In this document: positions 29,481-41,400 of the stretch, piece by piece
Layout of the letters: the number at the start of each line of letters is the position of its first letter
Position numbering within the stretch: the first letter of the stretch is position 1
From: Siphonodentalium dalli
Taxonomy: Eukaryota > Mollusca > Scaphopoda > Gadilida > Siphonodentaliidae
NCBI GenBank assembly: GCA_032622095.1
Contig: CP136068.1
Span: 53,645,025 to 53,709,024 of the forward strand
Direction: 5' to 3'
DNA length: 64,000 nt
Made by a program: the position numbers and the translations under genes
The notes under the pieces: generated by a model
The model's input: the letters and a program-made list of their open reading frames with translations, nothing else
What the model was told of the DNA's origin: nothing
Database searches by the model: none

Positions 29481-31530
29481 GTAAATAATAGAACCGGAAC
29501 TGATCAGAGATTCTGACATTTGCACAGCTTCTATGATATGTACAGGACCGGTGACAAGATAATAATGTGATATCTGCTTAAGGTTAAAGCATCAAAGATT
29601 GATTATGCTACTATAGCCTGTTTAAAGAAGTGTAACAATTAACTATCATTGCTAAGAACTTCAAAGAAACCATTCGTCCCAAATTAATCATTGATATACA
29701 AATGGGAGAGATTCTGCCACAATATGCAATTTATATAAAGAATGATGCTCCTAATTTTGATACAAATATTTATGAAAATACTGGCATTGAGCAAGTTTAT
29801 ATGGGATGCACGTTTGAACACCCCCCATTGAGCATTTCACTTCAAATAGAGAATTTGATGCATTATGCAACCAGAAAAATTGTTACACACACCAAGTTCA
29901 ATATATTAATCGATAGTGAAGCATATGATATGGGCACCATGTGCAATGAATACACAGAACCACACATATGTTCTGAACAGTCTCAAAATCTTGAAATGGG
30001 TTCAACCAATCATGATCAGGAAGATTTTCAGTAATGGCTGTGTAATTGTAATTTCGGAAAATGAACTGACTGGTCTGGCATTAACTAATCGCTGGTTATA
30101 TTTCTGATACTTATTATTCATGAGTTATGGCACTTGCGCCACTTACTATTTATGGGTTATGTTATGGCTGGTAGTCACTGTTAATGACACATAATAACCT
30201 AATCCCACTCCAAATACCGCTGCTATTCTCTGTTACAAGTGTAGTTTATGTATGAATAAGGTTCCATGCAATTTCCATAAAAAGCCATTGATATTTCAGA
30301 TTAACATATCAATAATTTTGTGCAAAATATTTCATTATGGCATTAACCCTTTCATGACCAGAGCAGCACTGGTGCAGCATTAAAAATCCTGTGCCAGTGC
30401 ATTCTCCAATGAAATGAGGGAATCCCATCATAAAATTTTCATCAGCTTTTAAAATGGAAAGGTGGTAATTGCTCTCCAGAGTTGCCTATTTTTCTAGCTC
30501 CCTATAATTAACTTTTTCAACAGTTATGTTTGTCTTTATGATGTCATGTTAAAGGTACTCAATCCGAATTAATCCTTGCAGATTACTATTTCCTTGACTT
30601 CGGAGGTAACAAATATTTGATTCGAGTCGAGGAACCCACCCATCAAAGCTCAGAGTGATCAGATATCGATTTTTTAAATCTATTATTTTAATTTTAAGTG
30701 GCCCAGTAAACAGCAGACGAGAATACTTTCTCTGACCAAATTGTGGATGAAGATGGATAACTTTAAAATCTAGTGGCTTTTTTGTGTCAGATATTTGACA
30801 AACCGGCAATATTCGTTGAACAAAAAGTTGATATATTACAGGTTTTTGTCAATTTTATGCTATATAGTTGACTGCGCTTAGCATTATTTTTGAGCAATTA
30901 ATTGATTCTGACAACTGAAGCGGCATTTCAAAAAATCTTGTTGTTGTTGGAATCTGATGATATGGGGACCTTCGAATCGGATTGAGTACACTTAATGGTA
31001 CTGGAATAACAGATCACTTCTCAGATCGTCAATGACGTGTTGACAAATTTCCCATGTATTGTCAAACTCAACTATTGTTAGAAAAACTGAATAGAGGTGA
31101 TATATCCATAACTCATTTTACTCATCGCAATATAGGAGACATCATCTTCAAGTTTTTATTAGTCAACGATATTCATGACTGATTATTCTTTCACTTCGTG
31201 TTGTATTTATAACTATTTCTAAATACTACGATTCTCACAAACATTTACTACACCAGGAATGCACTCCATATTTGGAAATGGTTTACTACGTCATGTTGGG
31301 AATGCCGCATCGTAGAAATGAAATATAATGGACACATCTAGAGACACACATCTGTTAGGATTATCGTTGGCTTTTCAAAGAGACTGCCACCTTCCTTATT
31401 GCAATTTAAAGAGAGCTGAGGGAAGCTGGAGCTGAAATGGCCAGGTCTGGGTTAGCGTGCTTGAATCATGTGTGAAGACATAATGCGTTAAAATCCCGAT
31501 TGCTGCCATGATGATTTCACAATTTGTTAG
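29481..31530. other. Gene-free stretch with a MITE fragment
   Basis: A + strand open frame of 110 codons at 29702-30034 has no recognisable domain and low-complexity flanks; I do not call it a gene. At 30343-30470 'ttaaccctttcatgacc' and 'gcactggtgcagcattaaa' match the left half of the MITE at 13540-13775. Confidence 0.5.
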
Positions 31531-31537
31531 TCACCTT

Positions 31538-31690
31538 TAAAATCTACAATATTATCATCATTGACATGGGACATTATCCATATGTAATCTACAATATTAT
31601 CAGCATTGACATGGGACATATCCATATGTAATCTACAATATTATCAGCATTGATATGGGACATATTGATAGATAATCTGCAATATTATTG
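31538..31690. repeat. ~50-bp tandem repeat, three copies
   Basis: Three imperfect copies of 'aatctacaatattatcagc' plus 'attgacatgggacatatcc' and 'atatgt'. Confidence 0.85.
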
Positions 31691-33245
31691 GTGACTTTTC
31701 AAGAGGCTTCTCCATGTATTTTTCTTCTGCTAGAAGATTTTGTTGGTGAAAAAAACTGATTTATATAAAGTGACTTCCTGATTTACTGCCCATGTTACAC
31801 AAATATTATACAATCAAATTAGATCAAATCACTTGACTATTTTGCAGCAGAAAACACAGATAAATTTTGAGCAGTGGCTTTTGTCATTAGTCTTGTCTTC
31901 AAAAAAGGATTCAGTGACATTCCACTTACTTTCCGTAAAGAGTTACCTGTCTTTGTTTACTCTGTGGTATCCCACACTAGATGCTATGCCAAATAGAGGT
32001 ACACATTGCTGGGTGACAGCCCATCTCTTTATTTACACCTTGTTTGTTATTTTTATAGTTTTCATTCTCAATAGTTTTGTACTGTATATTACACTACATA
32101 TTCACGAGTGTAGCTTATTGTCTCAATTGGGAGTTGCAGTGAAATTTCCAACTTAGGAAAAACAATTCTGCATTCACTCCCATTTCCAAATTAGGAACAT
32201 TTTGCTTTCACCCTCCACCGTTCACTTAATACTATCTGACTGACTTAAATTTGGCCAAATATTATAGAAATACAATTAGCCAAATTCTAACTTATGGTCT
32301 CATAAGTCAGAAATTCAGACTAAAAATTGGTATTTTTTCATGCTGCTCACATGGAAATTACTTAAATTTTAGTTTGCAAATTCATTTTTGAAAATAGAAT
32401 GTTAACATAGTGGAAAGAACTCAAGTGTTAATGTTAATTGTAAGTTATATTTCATATTCTTTGCTAGTATGGCTGTACTCTGTTCATCCATATTAAGGTC
32501 GTAACAGATGCTTTTGCTTGGGTCACATCATCCTCTTTAACTATTCATTGTCGACATGAAAAGTGCCAAGTCTATATAGTCAATTCAAGTCACAGTATTT
32601 TCTTCTATTTTGTTTCTTTTACTGTTTCAATATGCCACCCTGTTAAGCTCTGTTCAATCCAAAAAAAATTTTTATGTGATCACAAATAATTAATCCATTT
32701 CCAGTATAAATTTAATCAGTCTACGTGGTTAGAGAGAGTTGGAATCTGTTGTTGCACGTGACACCAAATTAGATTCTATGTCTGACAGATTTCATATTTG
32801 TGAATGAATGTCTGGTATATTGCATGAATGGTGTACTGAAATTACTTTGTACATTAAAGCGCTCTGGAATTGCAAAATTAGATAAATTGTTTTTGGGGTC
32901 CAATTTTAATATTTTTACTCGCATCCAATAAACACTGCAAGGGTAGGTATATCCAAAACAATTGCAGAATATCTTAAAAAATCTTAAAGATGTATTCAGG
33001 ATCATACCTGAAGTTCAACAACATGCAAAATATAATTTATCATCCCATGTCGCTTTATTTCTCTGAAATAAATGCAGCAAACCAAATCTGACATTTAAAC
33101 TAGACTCATAAATGCAAAATAAGTTCTTTTTTCATTGAAAACTTCATAAAATAATCTTTGCTGTCCTGATAAAACATCGAAAATATATTAATGAGTGGAT
33201 ACAAAAGTCTATATCAGACGACATAATGACTTTCAGGTGACACAT
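31691..33245. other. Gene-free stretch, nothing recognised
   Basis: No supported exon or RNA gene. A 107-codon open frame at 31833-32156 looks like chance (leucine/phenylalanine-rich, no conserved motif). Confidence 0.5.
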
Positions 33246-33248
33246 CTT

Positions 33249-33690
33249 GTTCCAAATGAGTTATTTTATAAACTAGTATTTGAATAATGTGTTATTTTGT
33301 ACACTAGTATCTGAATAATGTGTTATTTTATAAACTAGTATTTGAATAATGTGTTATTTTATAAACTAGTATTTGAATAATGTGTTATTTTATACACTAG
33401 TGTCTGAATAATGTGTTATTTTATACACTAGTATTTGAATAATGGGTTATTTTGTACACTAGTATCTGAATAATGTGTTATTTTGTACACTAGTATCTGA
33501 ATAATGTGTTATTTTATAAACTAGTATTTGAATAATGTGTTATTTTATAAACTAGTATTTGAATAATGTGTTATTTTGAACACTAGTATCTGAATAATGT
33601 GTTATTTTATAAACTAGTACCTGAATAATGTGTTATTTTATAAACTAGTACCTGAATAATGTGTTATTTTATACACTAGTGTCTGAATAA
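33249..33690. repeat. 31-bp minisatellite, about 14 copies
   Basis: Unit 'gaataatgtgttatttta' then 'taaactagtattt'. Spacing is 31 bp (for example 33282, 33313, 33344). Two unit classes (tataaactagtattt and tgtacactagtatct) alternate in blocks. Confidence 0.95.
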
Positions 33691-33718
33691 AAACAAAAAT
33701 CATGGAACCCTGAATACA

Positions 33719-34036
33719 TCTTTATTTATTATATATTTTGGAACTTCTGTATGTCATAGACTCGAAAACGGCTCAACCGATCTGACTAAAATTTGGTATG
33801 TAGGCCCACTTTGACACTGGGAACAATATGGGCTGGTCCAATTCATATGTGATGGTGTCCTTGACCTTGCTCATATAGGCATGTTTCTGGACTGATTGAA
33901 CAATAGTTTTTTTCTTTTTCCTAAAAACTTTTCCACTTTCTTCGCTCAGTCCAGATGCTGTATATTCTGACCAGACGGAGGTGATATCAAAGAAATACCT
34001 AAATAGCCCGGATTATGTCGGGCACATCAACCAGTA
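33719..34036 (+). mobile_element. Probable degraded Helitron-type element
   Basis: Possible start A|TC at 33719. The end has a hairpin 'gcccggattatgtcgggc', then 'acatcaa', then CCAG|T where CTAG is expected. The interior is shared with 53520-53849 ('gtaggccc.actttgac', 'gggaacaatatgggc', 'gtgtccttgaccttg', 'ataggcatgtttctgg'), so both belong to one family. Confidence 0.55.
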
Positions 34037-34548
34037 ATTTAATATTTAGGAAATGTGAGTCACGTTCTTTGTGCACATTTCCATATATCTTATTATGACT
34101 CTGTTTTGTTTTTTTCTCTGTTTTTGTATCTTTGATGAAGACTACTGTGCTGCTTTATTTATGTTCAGATCTTTTTATACTGTGCAATATTCTGTACATA
34201 ATAGTTTATCATTATTAACATCTGTAAATTGCGAGAAGAGTAATATAAAACTATATAAAATCCTTGGACAACTTCATATTGTCTCATTTCATTTGAAAAT
34301 GCTGTTAGTATGCTCATGAACCACCATGTGGGAGGGTTATCCATATGGACTCGGTTTTGTTATTCACTCCTCAACTGCACATATTTATTGTGTGTGTGTG
34401 ACCCACATAAAACAAAATTACTTACCCAAGACATGGAACATGCACAGGAGATCGGGGCACAAGTTATCAAACTGATAGACAATTCATGGACATTAATTTA
34501 TTCCTAAGTTGTGGCACTTAGAGTGAAAATGTGTCTTGTCACTGTGGA

Positions 34549-34722
34549 TCCTTGTATCTCATTCTGACATCTTAGTTCATGTTTTAATCCCTGTATCTCA
34601 TTCTGACATCTTAGTTCATGTTTTAATCCCTGTATCTCATTCTGACATCATAGTTCATGTTTTAATAATCTTTAATCCCTGTATCTCATTCTGATATCAT
34701 AGTTCATATGTGAATGATCTTT
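34549..34722. repeat. ~44-bp tandem repeat, four copies
   Basis: Copies of 'tgtatctcattctgacatc' plus 'ttagttcatgttttaatcc', ending at the left end of the transposon at 34726. Confidence 0.85.
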
Positions 34723-34725
34723 AAT

Positions 34726-36747
34726 AGAGACCTTTCGCAAAACTCACGTTTACGATTACGGATACGGATAGGGTACTACGTCACCAACATTTGTGTACTT
34801 TCTAATCGTTGTCGTATTTTACTATCCGCAATAACGGTTACGATTTCATGGTTTCTAATAAGCTCAAATAACACCTGAAATTTATTTTCTGCAATATATC
34901 ACTTTACTCCGTTCGAGACTGTATATGTATATCATGTAAACCATCCAGTTGTATTGAGCTACAACCTCGGGTGCTGTTTAGATTGACAATCACTGTACTC
35001 GTCGTCGTGAATCTCGAGCTTCCCGCGAAATAAGATCGCTATTCACAACGGATAGTAATCGCTGGCTGCGACACAACACTTTGCAGTAATATATAGAAGT
35101 ACACTATGAAACCAGTCGCCAAAAAAACACGACTGACATGGATTTGGTGGTACTAAAAGAATATTTGGCACACCCACCAACATCACCGTGTCGACTTTGT
35201 TACGATTTGATAGGACAAATCAGAAGTGATGCACATCAGCGAGCACATGCAGCAAACTTATGTCTGATTTCCTAAACCCAAAGAGGTGATATAGGCCTGG
35301 ATAGGATAGGATAGGATATTAATTGATTCCCAATACACATACACAGAGACGTGGCGACAGGGGGGGGGGGGGGGGGTTGGGGGTGGGGGGTGTCTCACCC
35401 CTCCAACATTGGTTAAAATTTTCAACAGTTGGAAATTTCATACCTGACACAACATTAGTTGGAAATTTTACACCAACAATAGGTTGATAATGTTCTTGTA
35501 GTTTGATTTTCAAACAACTTATTGTGGGGAATTTATTGTTTTTGGACCAATATTTGCATATTTTCCTTCTTTTGATAAAAATTTTGGACTGAAATGGCCA
35601 TCAGTTAGAAATTTTCCAACCTTAGGGGTGTCATGCAGGTTGGAAATTTCCAACACTTGGAAAGCTTGTGTCTTGGTCCCTCCCCGTGGCCAGTCAAAAA
35701 CATCTAGTTAATTTAAGAAAATAATATTGTCCTACATTTGGTCAAAATTGTCACTGGAATTGTCATCAGTTGGAAATTTCCAACTCTATGAATGCTTGAG
35801 GCTAGTCTGGATGCCAGGATTTTGCGATTTTCTTGTTCACGTTTAAAAAAAACTTTCGCCCGGTGTGTCCTGGTCCCTCCCCGTGGCCAATAAAAAACTG
35901 CTAATGAGTTTAAGAAAACAATATTTTACTACATTTGGTTAAAATCGTTGACTGAAAATTTCCAAACTAAGGGAGAGAATGAGGTTTGAAATTTCCAACA
36001 CTAGGAAAGTTTGAGGTCGGTCTAGATGCTAGGATTTTGCGATTTTCTTGTTTAGTTTTCACAATTTTCTCACACCGGGCCGAACAACCATGATCGGCCC
36101 GGTGGGTCCTGGTCTATTGTCCGTAGTCGTGTGCACACCCCCAACGGAAAACCCTCTAGCCACGTCCTTGCACATACATATTACATAATAATGATGACAA
36201 TTATGGATAATTCTGTCGTAAATTGTGGGGGATGGCATAATCTGGCTAGACTGTCTTTCTGCAGAAATCGCGTTGAAATGAAATTGCGACTGAAAGGGTC
36301 TTGAAGTGGTGGCGTCGTGGTTGATGTGAGGTCCAAATTTAGGAACCGCTCTTCCCCCATCAGCATAACGCCTATCAGGTCATCCATATGATAACAACGA
36401 ACTGAATTTCCACCACATATGACCTGGCATTTATACCTGTATTGCCATAATATAATCACGAGAATCCCGGGTCGTACGTTGTGACTGGTCGAATTATTGA
36501 CCAATATAAACAGGTCATGATTATCGCATTGTTGCAAATGAGACGATAAGTGAAGTATTAAGGGACTGTATACCAAAACACACGCTTTGAGTTGTAAAAG
36601 TGGTACGAAATAATGATGGTACGTGTTCGTCAAAACTCTTACGCGTAGTCGTTTTCCGAAAGGACTTTTTGGCCACACGGATAGACTTACGACTACGAAT
36701 AGCTATCCGTATTCGTAATCGTAAACGTGAGGATGCGAAAGGTCTCT
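34726..36747. mobile_element. 2.0 kb DNA transposon with terminal inverted repeats
   Basis: Ends AGAGACCTTTCGCA followed by CACGTTTACGATTACG are inverted at 36685-36747 ('cgtaatcgtaaacgtg', 'tgcgaaaggtctct'). AAT lies on both sides, giving an apparent 3-bp target duplication. Inverted pairs extend further in ('ggatacggata' against 'tatccgtattcg'). No transposase domain could be recognised. A 165-codon frame at 36181-36678 (minus) overlaps the right end and has no known motif. Superfamily not assigned. Confidence 0.7.
35345..36172. mobile_element. Repeat element nested in the 2.0 kb transposon
   Basis: Bounded by 'gacgtggcgacaggggg' and 'ctagccacgtcc', a short inverted pair. The interior has repeated blocks around 'gttggaaatttc', 'ccgtggccagtcaaaaac' and 'aggattttgcgattttc'. 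Part of it reappears inverted at 57340-57680. It contains a run of about 17 G at 35360-35376. Confidence 0.6.
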
Positions 36748-36763
36748 AATAAACAATAAACTC

Positions 36764-36849
36764 ATTGAGGTCCCCAGAAGGTGAATTTGGTGATGCTAGC
36801 CCCTTATGTGGGATAGCATCACTAAATTCACCCTCTAGGGACCTCATTG
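36764..36849. mobile_element. Small palindromic MITE, copy 3
   Basis: 'attgaggtccccagaaggtg' ... 'cctctagggacctcattga', the same family as 29091 and 29392. It lies 17 bp after the end of the 2.0 kb transposon. Confidence 0.85.
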
Positions 36850-36969
36850 AAGCAGCATGATGGCCACATATCTATATGTAACGTGTTTTGTCCATTCTTT
36901 TTTTTCTAAACTTAAAGTTTAAAATATGTCCACCCCTTATCTCCGTCATCTTAGATCAGATGTAATTCA

Positions 36970-38440
36970 ATGAATCGCAATGGGGTGAAGGATATCCACA
37001 TGAATCACAATGGGGTGAAGGATATCCACATGAAATCACAATGGGGCGAAGGATATCCACACGAATCACAATGGGGCGAAGGATATCCACATGAATCACA
37101 ATGGGGTGAAGGATATCCACATGGATCACAATGGGGTGAAGGATATCCACATGAAACACAATGGGGTGAAGGATATCCTCATGAATCACAATGGGGCGAA
37201 GGATATCCACATGAATCACATGGGGCGAAGGATATCCACATGAAATCACAATGGGGTGAAGGATATCCACATGAATCACAATGGGGCGAAGGATATCCAC
37301 ATGAATCACAATGGGGCGAAGGATATCCACATGAATCACAATGGGGTGAAGGATATCCACATGAATCACAATGGGGCGAAGGATATCCACATGAATCACA
37401 ATGGGGCGAAGGATATCCACATGAATCACAATGGGGCGAAGGATATCCACATGAATCACAATGGGGCGAAGGATATCCACATGAATCACAATGGGGTGAA
37501 GGATATCCACATGAATCACAATGGGACGAAGGATATCCACATGAATCACAATGGGGCGAAGGATATCCACATGAATCACAATGGGGCGAAGGATATCCAC
37601 ATGAATCACAATGGGGAGAAGGATATCCACATGAATCACAATGGGGTGAAGGATATCCACATGAATCACAATGGGGCGAAGGATATCCACATGAATCACA
37701 ATGGGTGGAAGGATATCCACTTGAATCACAATGGGGTGAAGGATATCCACATGAATCACAATGGGGTGAAGGATAACCACATGAATCACAATGGGGCGAA
37801 GGGATATCCACATGAATCACAATGGGGTGAAGGATAACCACATGAATCACAATGGGGCGAAGGATATCCACATGAAACACAATGGGGCGAAGGATATCCA
37901 CATGAATCACAATGGGGTGAAGGATAACCACATGAATCACAATTGGGGCGAAGGATATCCACATGAAACACAATGGGGGTGAATGATAGCCACATGAATC
38001 ACAATGGGGCGAAGGATATCCACATGAATCACAATGGGGCGAAGGATAACCACATGAAACACAATGGGGTGAATGATATCCACATGAATCACAATGGGGT
38101 GGAAGGATATCCACACGAAACACAATGGGGTGAAGGATATCCACATGAAACACAATGGGGCGAAGGATATCCACATGAATCACATGGGTGAAGGATATCC
38201 ACATGAATCACAATGGGGCGAAGGATATCCACATGAATCACAATGGGGCGACGGATATCCACATGAATAACAATGGGGTGAAGGATATCCACATGAATCA
38301 CAATGGGGCGAAGGATATCCACATAAAATCACAATGGGTGAAGGATATCCACATAATTCACAATGGGGTGAAGGATATCCACATGAATCGCAATGGGGGT
38401 GAAGGATATCCACATGAATTCACAATGGGGTGAAGGATAG
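36970..38440. repeat. 30-bp satellite, about 49 units
   Basis: Unit: GGATATCCACATGAATCACA followed by 'atggggcgaa' or 'atggggtgaa'. The first ~830 bp are nearly perfect; from 37790 on single-base insertions become common. Long frames on both strands come from the 30-bp period. It merges into the 50-bp satellite, which keeps the core GAAGGATATCCACATG. Confidence 0.97.
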
Positions 38441-41400
38441 CCACATGAAGTGGGCTTCGTTCAGTCGTCTCAGACCATGAAGGATATCCACATGCAGTGG
38501 GGTTCGTTCCACATGCAGTGGGCTTCGTTCTGTTATCGCAGGCCAGATTGAAGGATATTCACATGCAGTGGTTTCGTTCTGTTATCGCAGGCCAGATTGA
38601 AGGATATCCACACGCAGTGTGCTTCTTATTGTTATTGCAGGCCAGATTGAAGGATATCCACATGCAGTGGGCTTCGTTCTGTTATCGCAGGCCAGATTGA
38701 AGGATATCCACATGCAGTGTGCTTCTTTCTGTTATCGCAGGACAGAATGAAGGATATCCACATGCAGTGGGCTTCGTTCTGTTATCGCAGGCCAGATTGA
38801 AGGATATCCATATGCAGTGGGCTTCGTTCCCATGCAGTGGGCTTCGTTCTGTTATCACAGTCCAGATTGAAGGATATCCACATAGAGTGGGCTTCGATCT
38901 GTATCACAGGCCAGATTGAAGGATATCCACATGCAGTGGGCTTCGTTCTGTTATCACATGCCCAGATTGAAGGATATCCACATGCAGGGGCTTCGTTCTG
39001 TTATCACAGGCCAGATTGAAGGGATATCCACATGCAGTGGGCTTCGTTCTGTTTATCACATGCCAGATTGAAGGATATCCACATGCAGTGGGCTTCGTTC
39101 TGTTATCACAGTCCAGATTGAAGGATATCCACATAGAGTGGGCTTCGTTCTGTTATCGCAGTCCAGATTGAAGGATATCCACATAGAGTGGGCTTCGTTC
39201 TGTTATCACAGGCCAGATTGAAGGATATCCACATGCAGTGGGCTTCGTTCTGTTATCACAGGCCAGATTGAAGAATATCCACATTCAGTGGGCTTCGTTC
39301 CACTTGCAGTGGGCTTCGTTCTCTCATCGGGAGGCCAGATTGAAGGATATCCACATGCAGTGGGCTTCGTTCTGTTATCGCAGGCCAGATTGTAGGATAT
39401 CCACATGCAGTGGGCTTCGTTCCAAATGCAGTGGGCTTCGTTCCAAATACAGTGGGCTTCGTTCCACATGCAGTGGGCTTCGTTCTGTTAGCGCAGGCCA
39501 GATTGAAGGATATCCACATGCAGTGGGCTTCGTTCCCATGCAGTGGGCATCGTTCTGTTATCACAGGCCAGATTGAAGGATATCCACGTGCAGTGGGCTT
39601 CGTTCTGTTATCGCAGGCCAGATTGTAGGATATCCACATGCAGTGGGCTTCGTTCCAAATGCAGTGGGCTTCGTTCCAAATACAGTGGGCTTCGTTACAC
39701 ATGCAGTGGGCTTCGTTCTGTTATCACAGGCCAGATTGAAGGATATCCACATGCAGTGGGCTTCGTTCTGTTATCACAGGCCAGATTGAAGGTTATCCAT
39801 ATGCAGTGTGCTTCGTTCCAGATGCAATGGGCTTCGTTCTGTTATTACATGCCAGATTGAAGGATATCCACATGCAGTGGGCTTCGTTCTGTTGTCGCAG
39901 GCCAGATTGAAGGATATCCACATGCAGTGTGCTTCGTTCCAGATGCAGTGGGCTTCGTTCTGTTATCACAGGCCAGATTGAAGGATATCCACATAGAGTG
40001 GGCTTCGTTCTGTTATCACAGGCCAGATTGAAGGATATCCACATGCAGTGGGCTTCGTTCTGTTATCACAGGCCAGATTGAAGGATATCCACATGCAGTG
40101 GGCTTCGTTCTGTTATCACAGGCCAGATTGAAGAATATCCACATGCAGTGGGCTTCGTTCCACTTGCAGTGGGCTTCGTTCTCTCATCGGAGGCCAGATT
40201 GAAGGATATCCACATGCAGTGTGCTTCGTTCTGTTATCACAGGCCAGATTGAAGGATATCCACATGCAGTGGGCTTCGTTCTGTTATCGCAGGCCATATT
40301 GTAGGATATCCACATGCAGTGGGCTTCGTTCCAAATGCAGTGGGCTTCGTTCCAAATACAGTGGGCTTAGTTCCACATGCAGTGGGCTTCGTTCTGTTAG
40401 CGCAGACCAGATTGAAGGATATCCACATGCAGTGGGCTTCGTTCCCATGCAGTGGGCATCGTTCTGTTATCACAGGCCAGATTGAAGGATATCGACATGC
40501 AGTGGGCTTCGTTCTGTTATCGCAGGCCAGATTGTAGGATATCCACATGCAGTGGGCTTCGTTCCAAATGCAGTGGGCTTCGTTCCAAATACAGTGGGCT
40601 TCGTTCCACGTGCAGTGGGCTTCGTTCTGTTATCACAGGCCAGATTGAAGGATATCCACATGCAGTGGGCTTCGTTCTGTTATCACAGGCCAGATTGAAG
40701 GATATCCACACGCAGTGGGCTTCGTTCTGTTATCGCAGGCCAGACTGTAGGATATCCACATGCAGTGGGCTTCGTTCCAAATGCAGTGGGCTTCGTTCCA
40801 AATACAGAGGGCTTCGTTCCACATGCAGTGGGCTTCGTTCTGTTAGCGCAGGCCAGATTGAAGGATATCCACATGCAGTGGGCTTCGTTCTGTTATCACA
40901 GGCCAGATTGAAGGTTATCCACATGCAGTGTGCTTCATTCCAGATGCAGTGGGCTTCGTTCTGTTATCACATGCCAGATTGAAGGATATCCACATGCAGT
41001 GGGCTTCGTTCTGTTGTCGCAGGCCAGATTGAAGGATATCCACATGCAGTGTGCTTCGTTCCAGATGCAGTGGGCTTCGTTCTGTTATCACAGGCCAGAT
41101 TGAAGGATATCCACATAGAGTGGGCTTCGTTCTGTTAGCGCAGGCCAGATTGAAGGATATCCACATGCAGTGGGCTTCGTTCCACATGCAGTGGGCTTCG
41201 TTCCAGATGCAATGGGCTTCGTTCTGTTATCACAGGCCAGATTGAAGGATATCCACATGCAGTGGGCTTCGTTCTGTTATCGCAGGCCAGATTGAAGGAT
41301 ATCCACATGCAGTGGGCTTCGTTCTGTTATCACAGGCCAGATTGAAGGATATCCACATACAGTGTGCTTCGTTCCAGATGCAATGGGCTTCGTTCTGTTA

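Noticed and set aside
29702-30034. 110-codon open frame as a gene
   Set aside because: No recognisable domain, no splice-site or family evidence. It could be chance or part of an untranslated transcript.
36181-36678. 165-codon frame on the minus strand as a transposase
   Set aside because: It overlaps the terminal inverted repeat of the 2.0 kb element and has no catalytic motif or conserved pattern.
36956-38433. Long overlapping frames on both strands (up to 341 codons)
   Set aside because: They follow from a 30-bp period without stops in several frames. The peptides are simple repeats that change frame freely.
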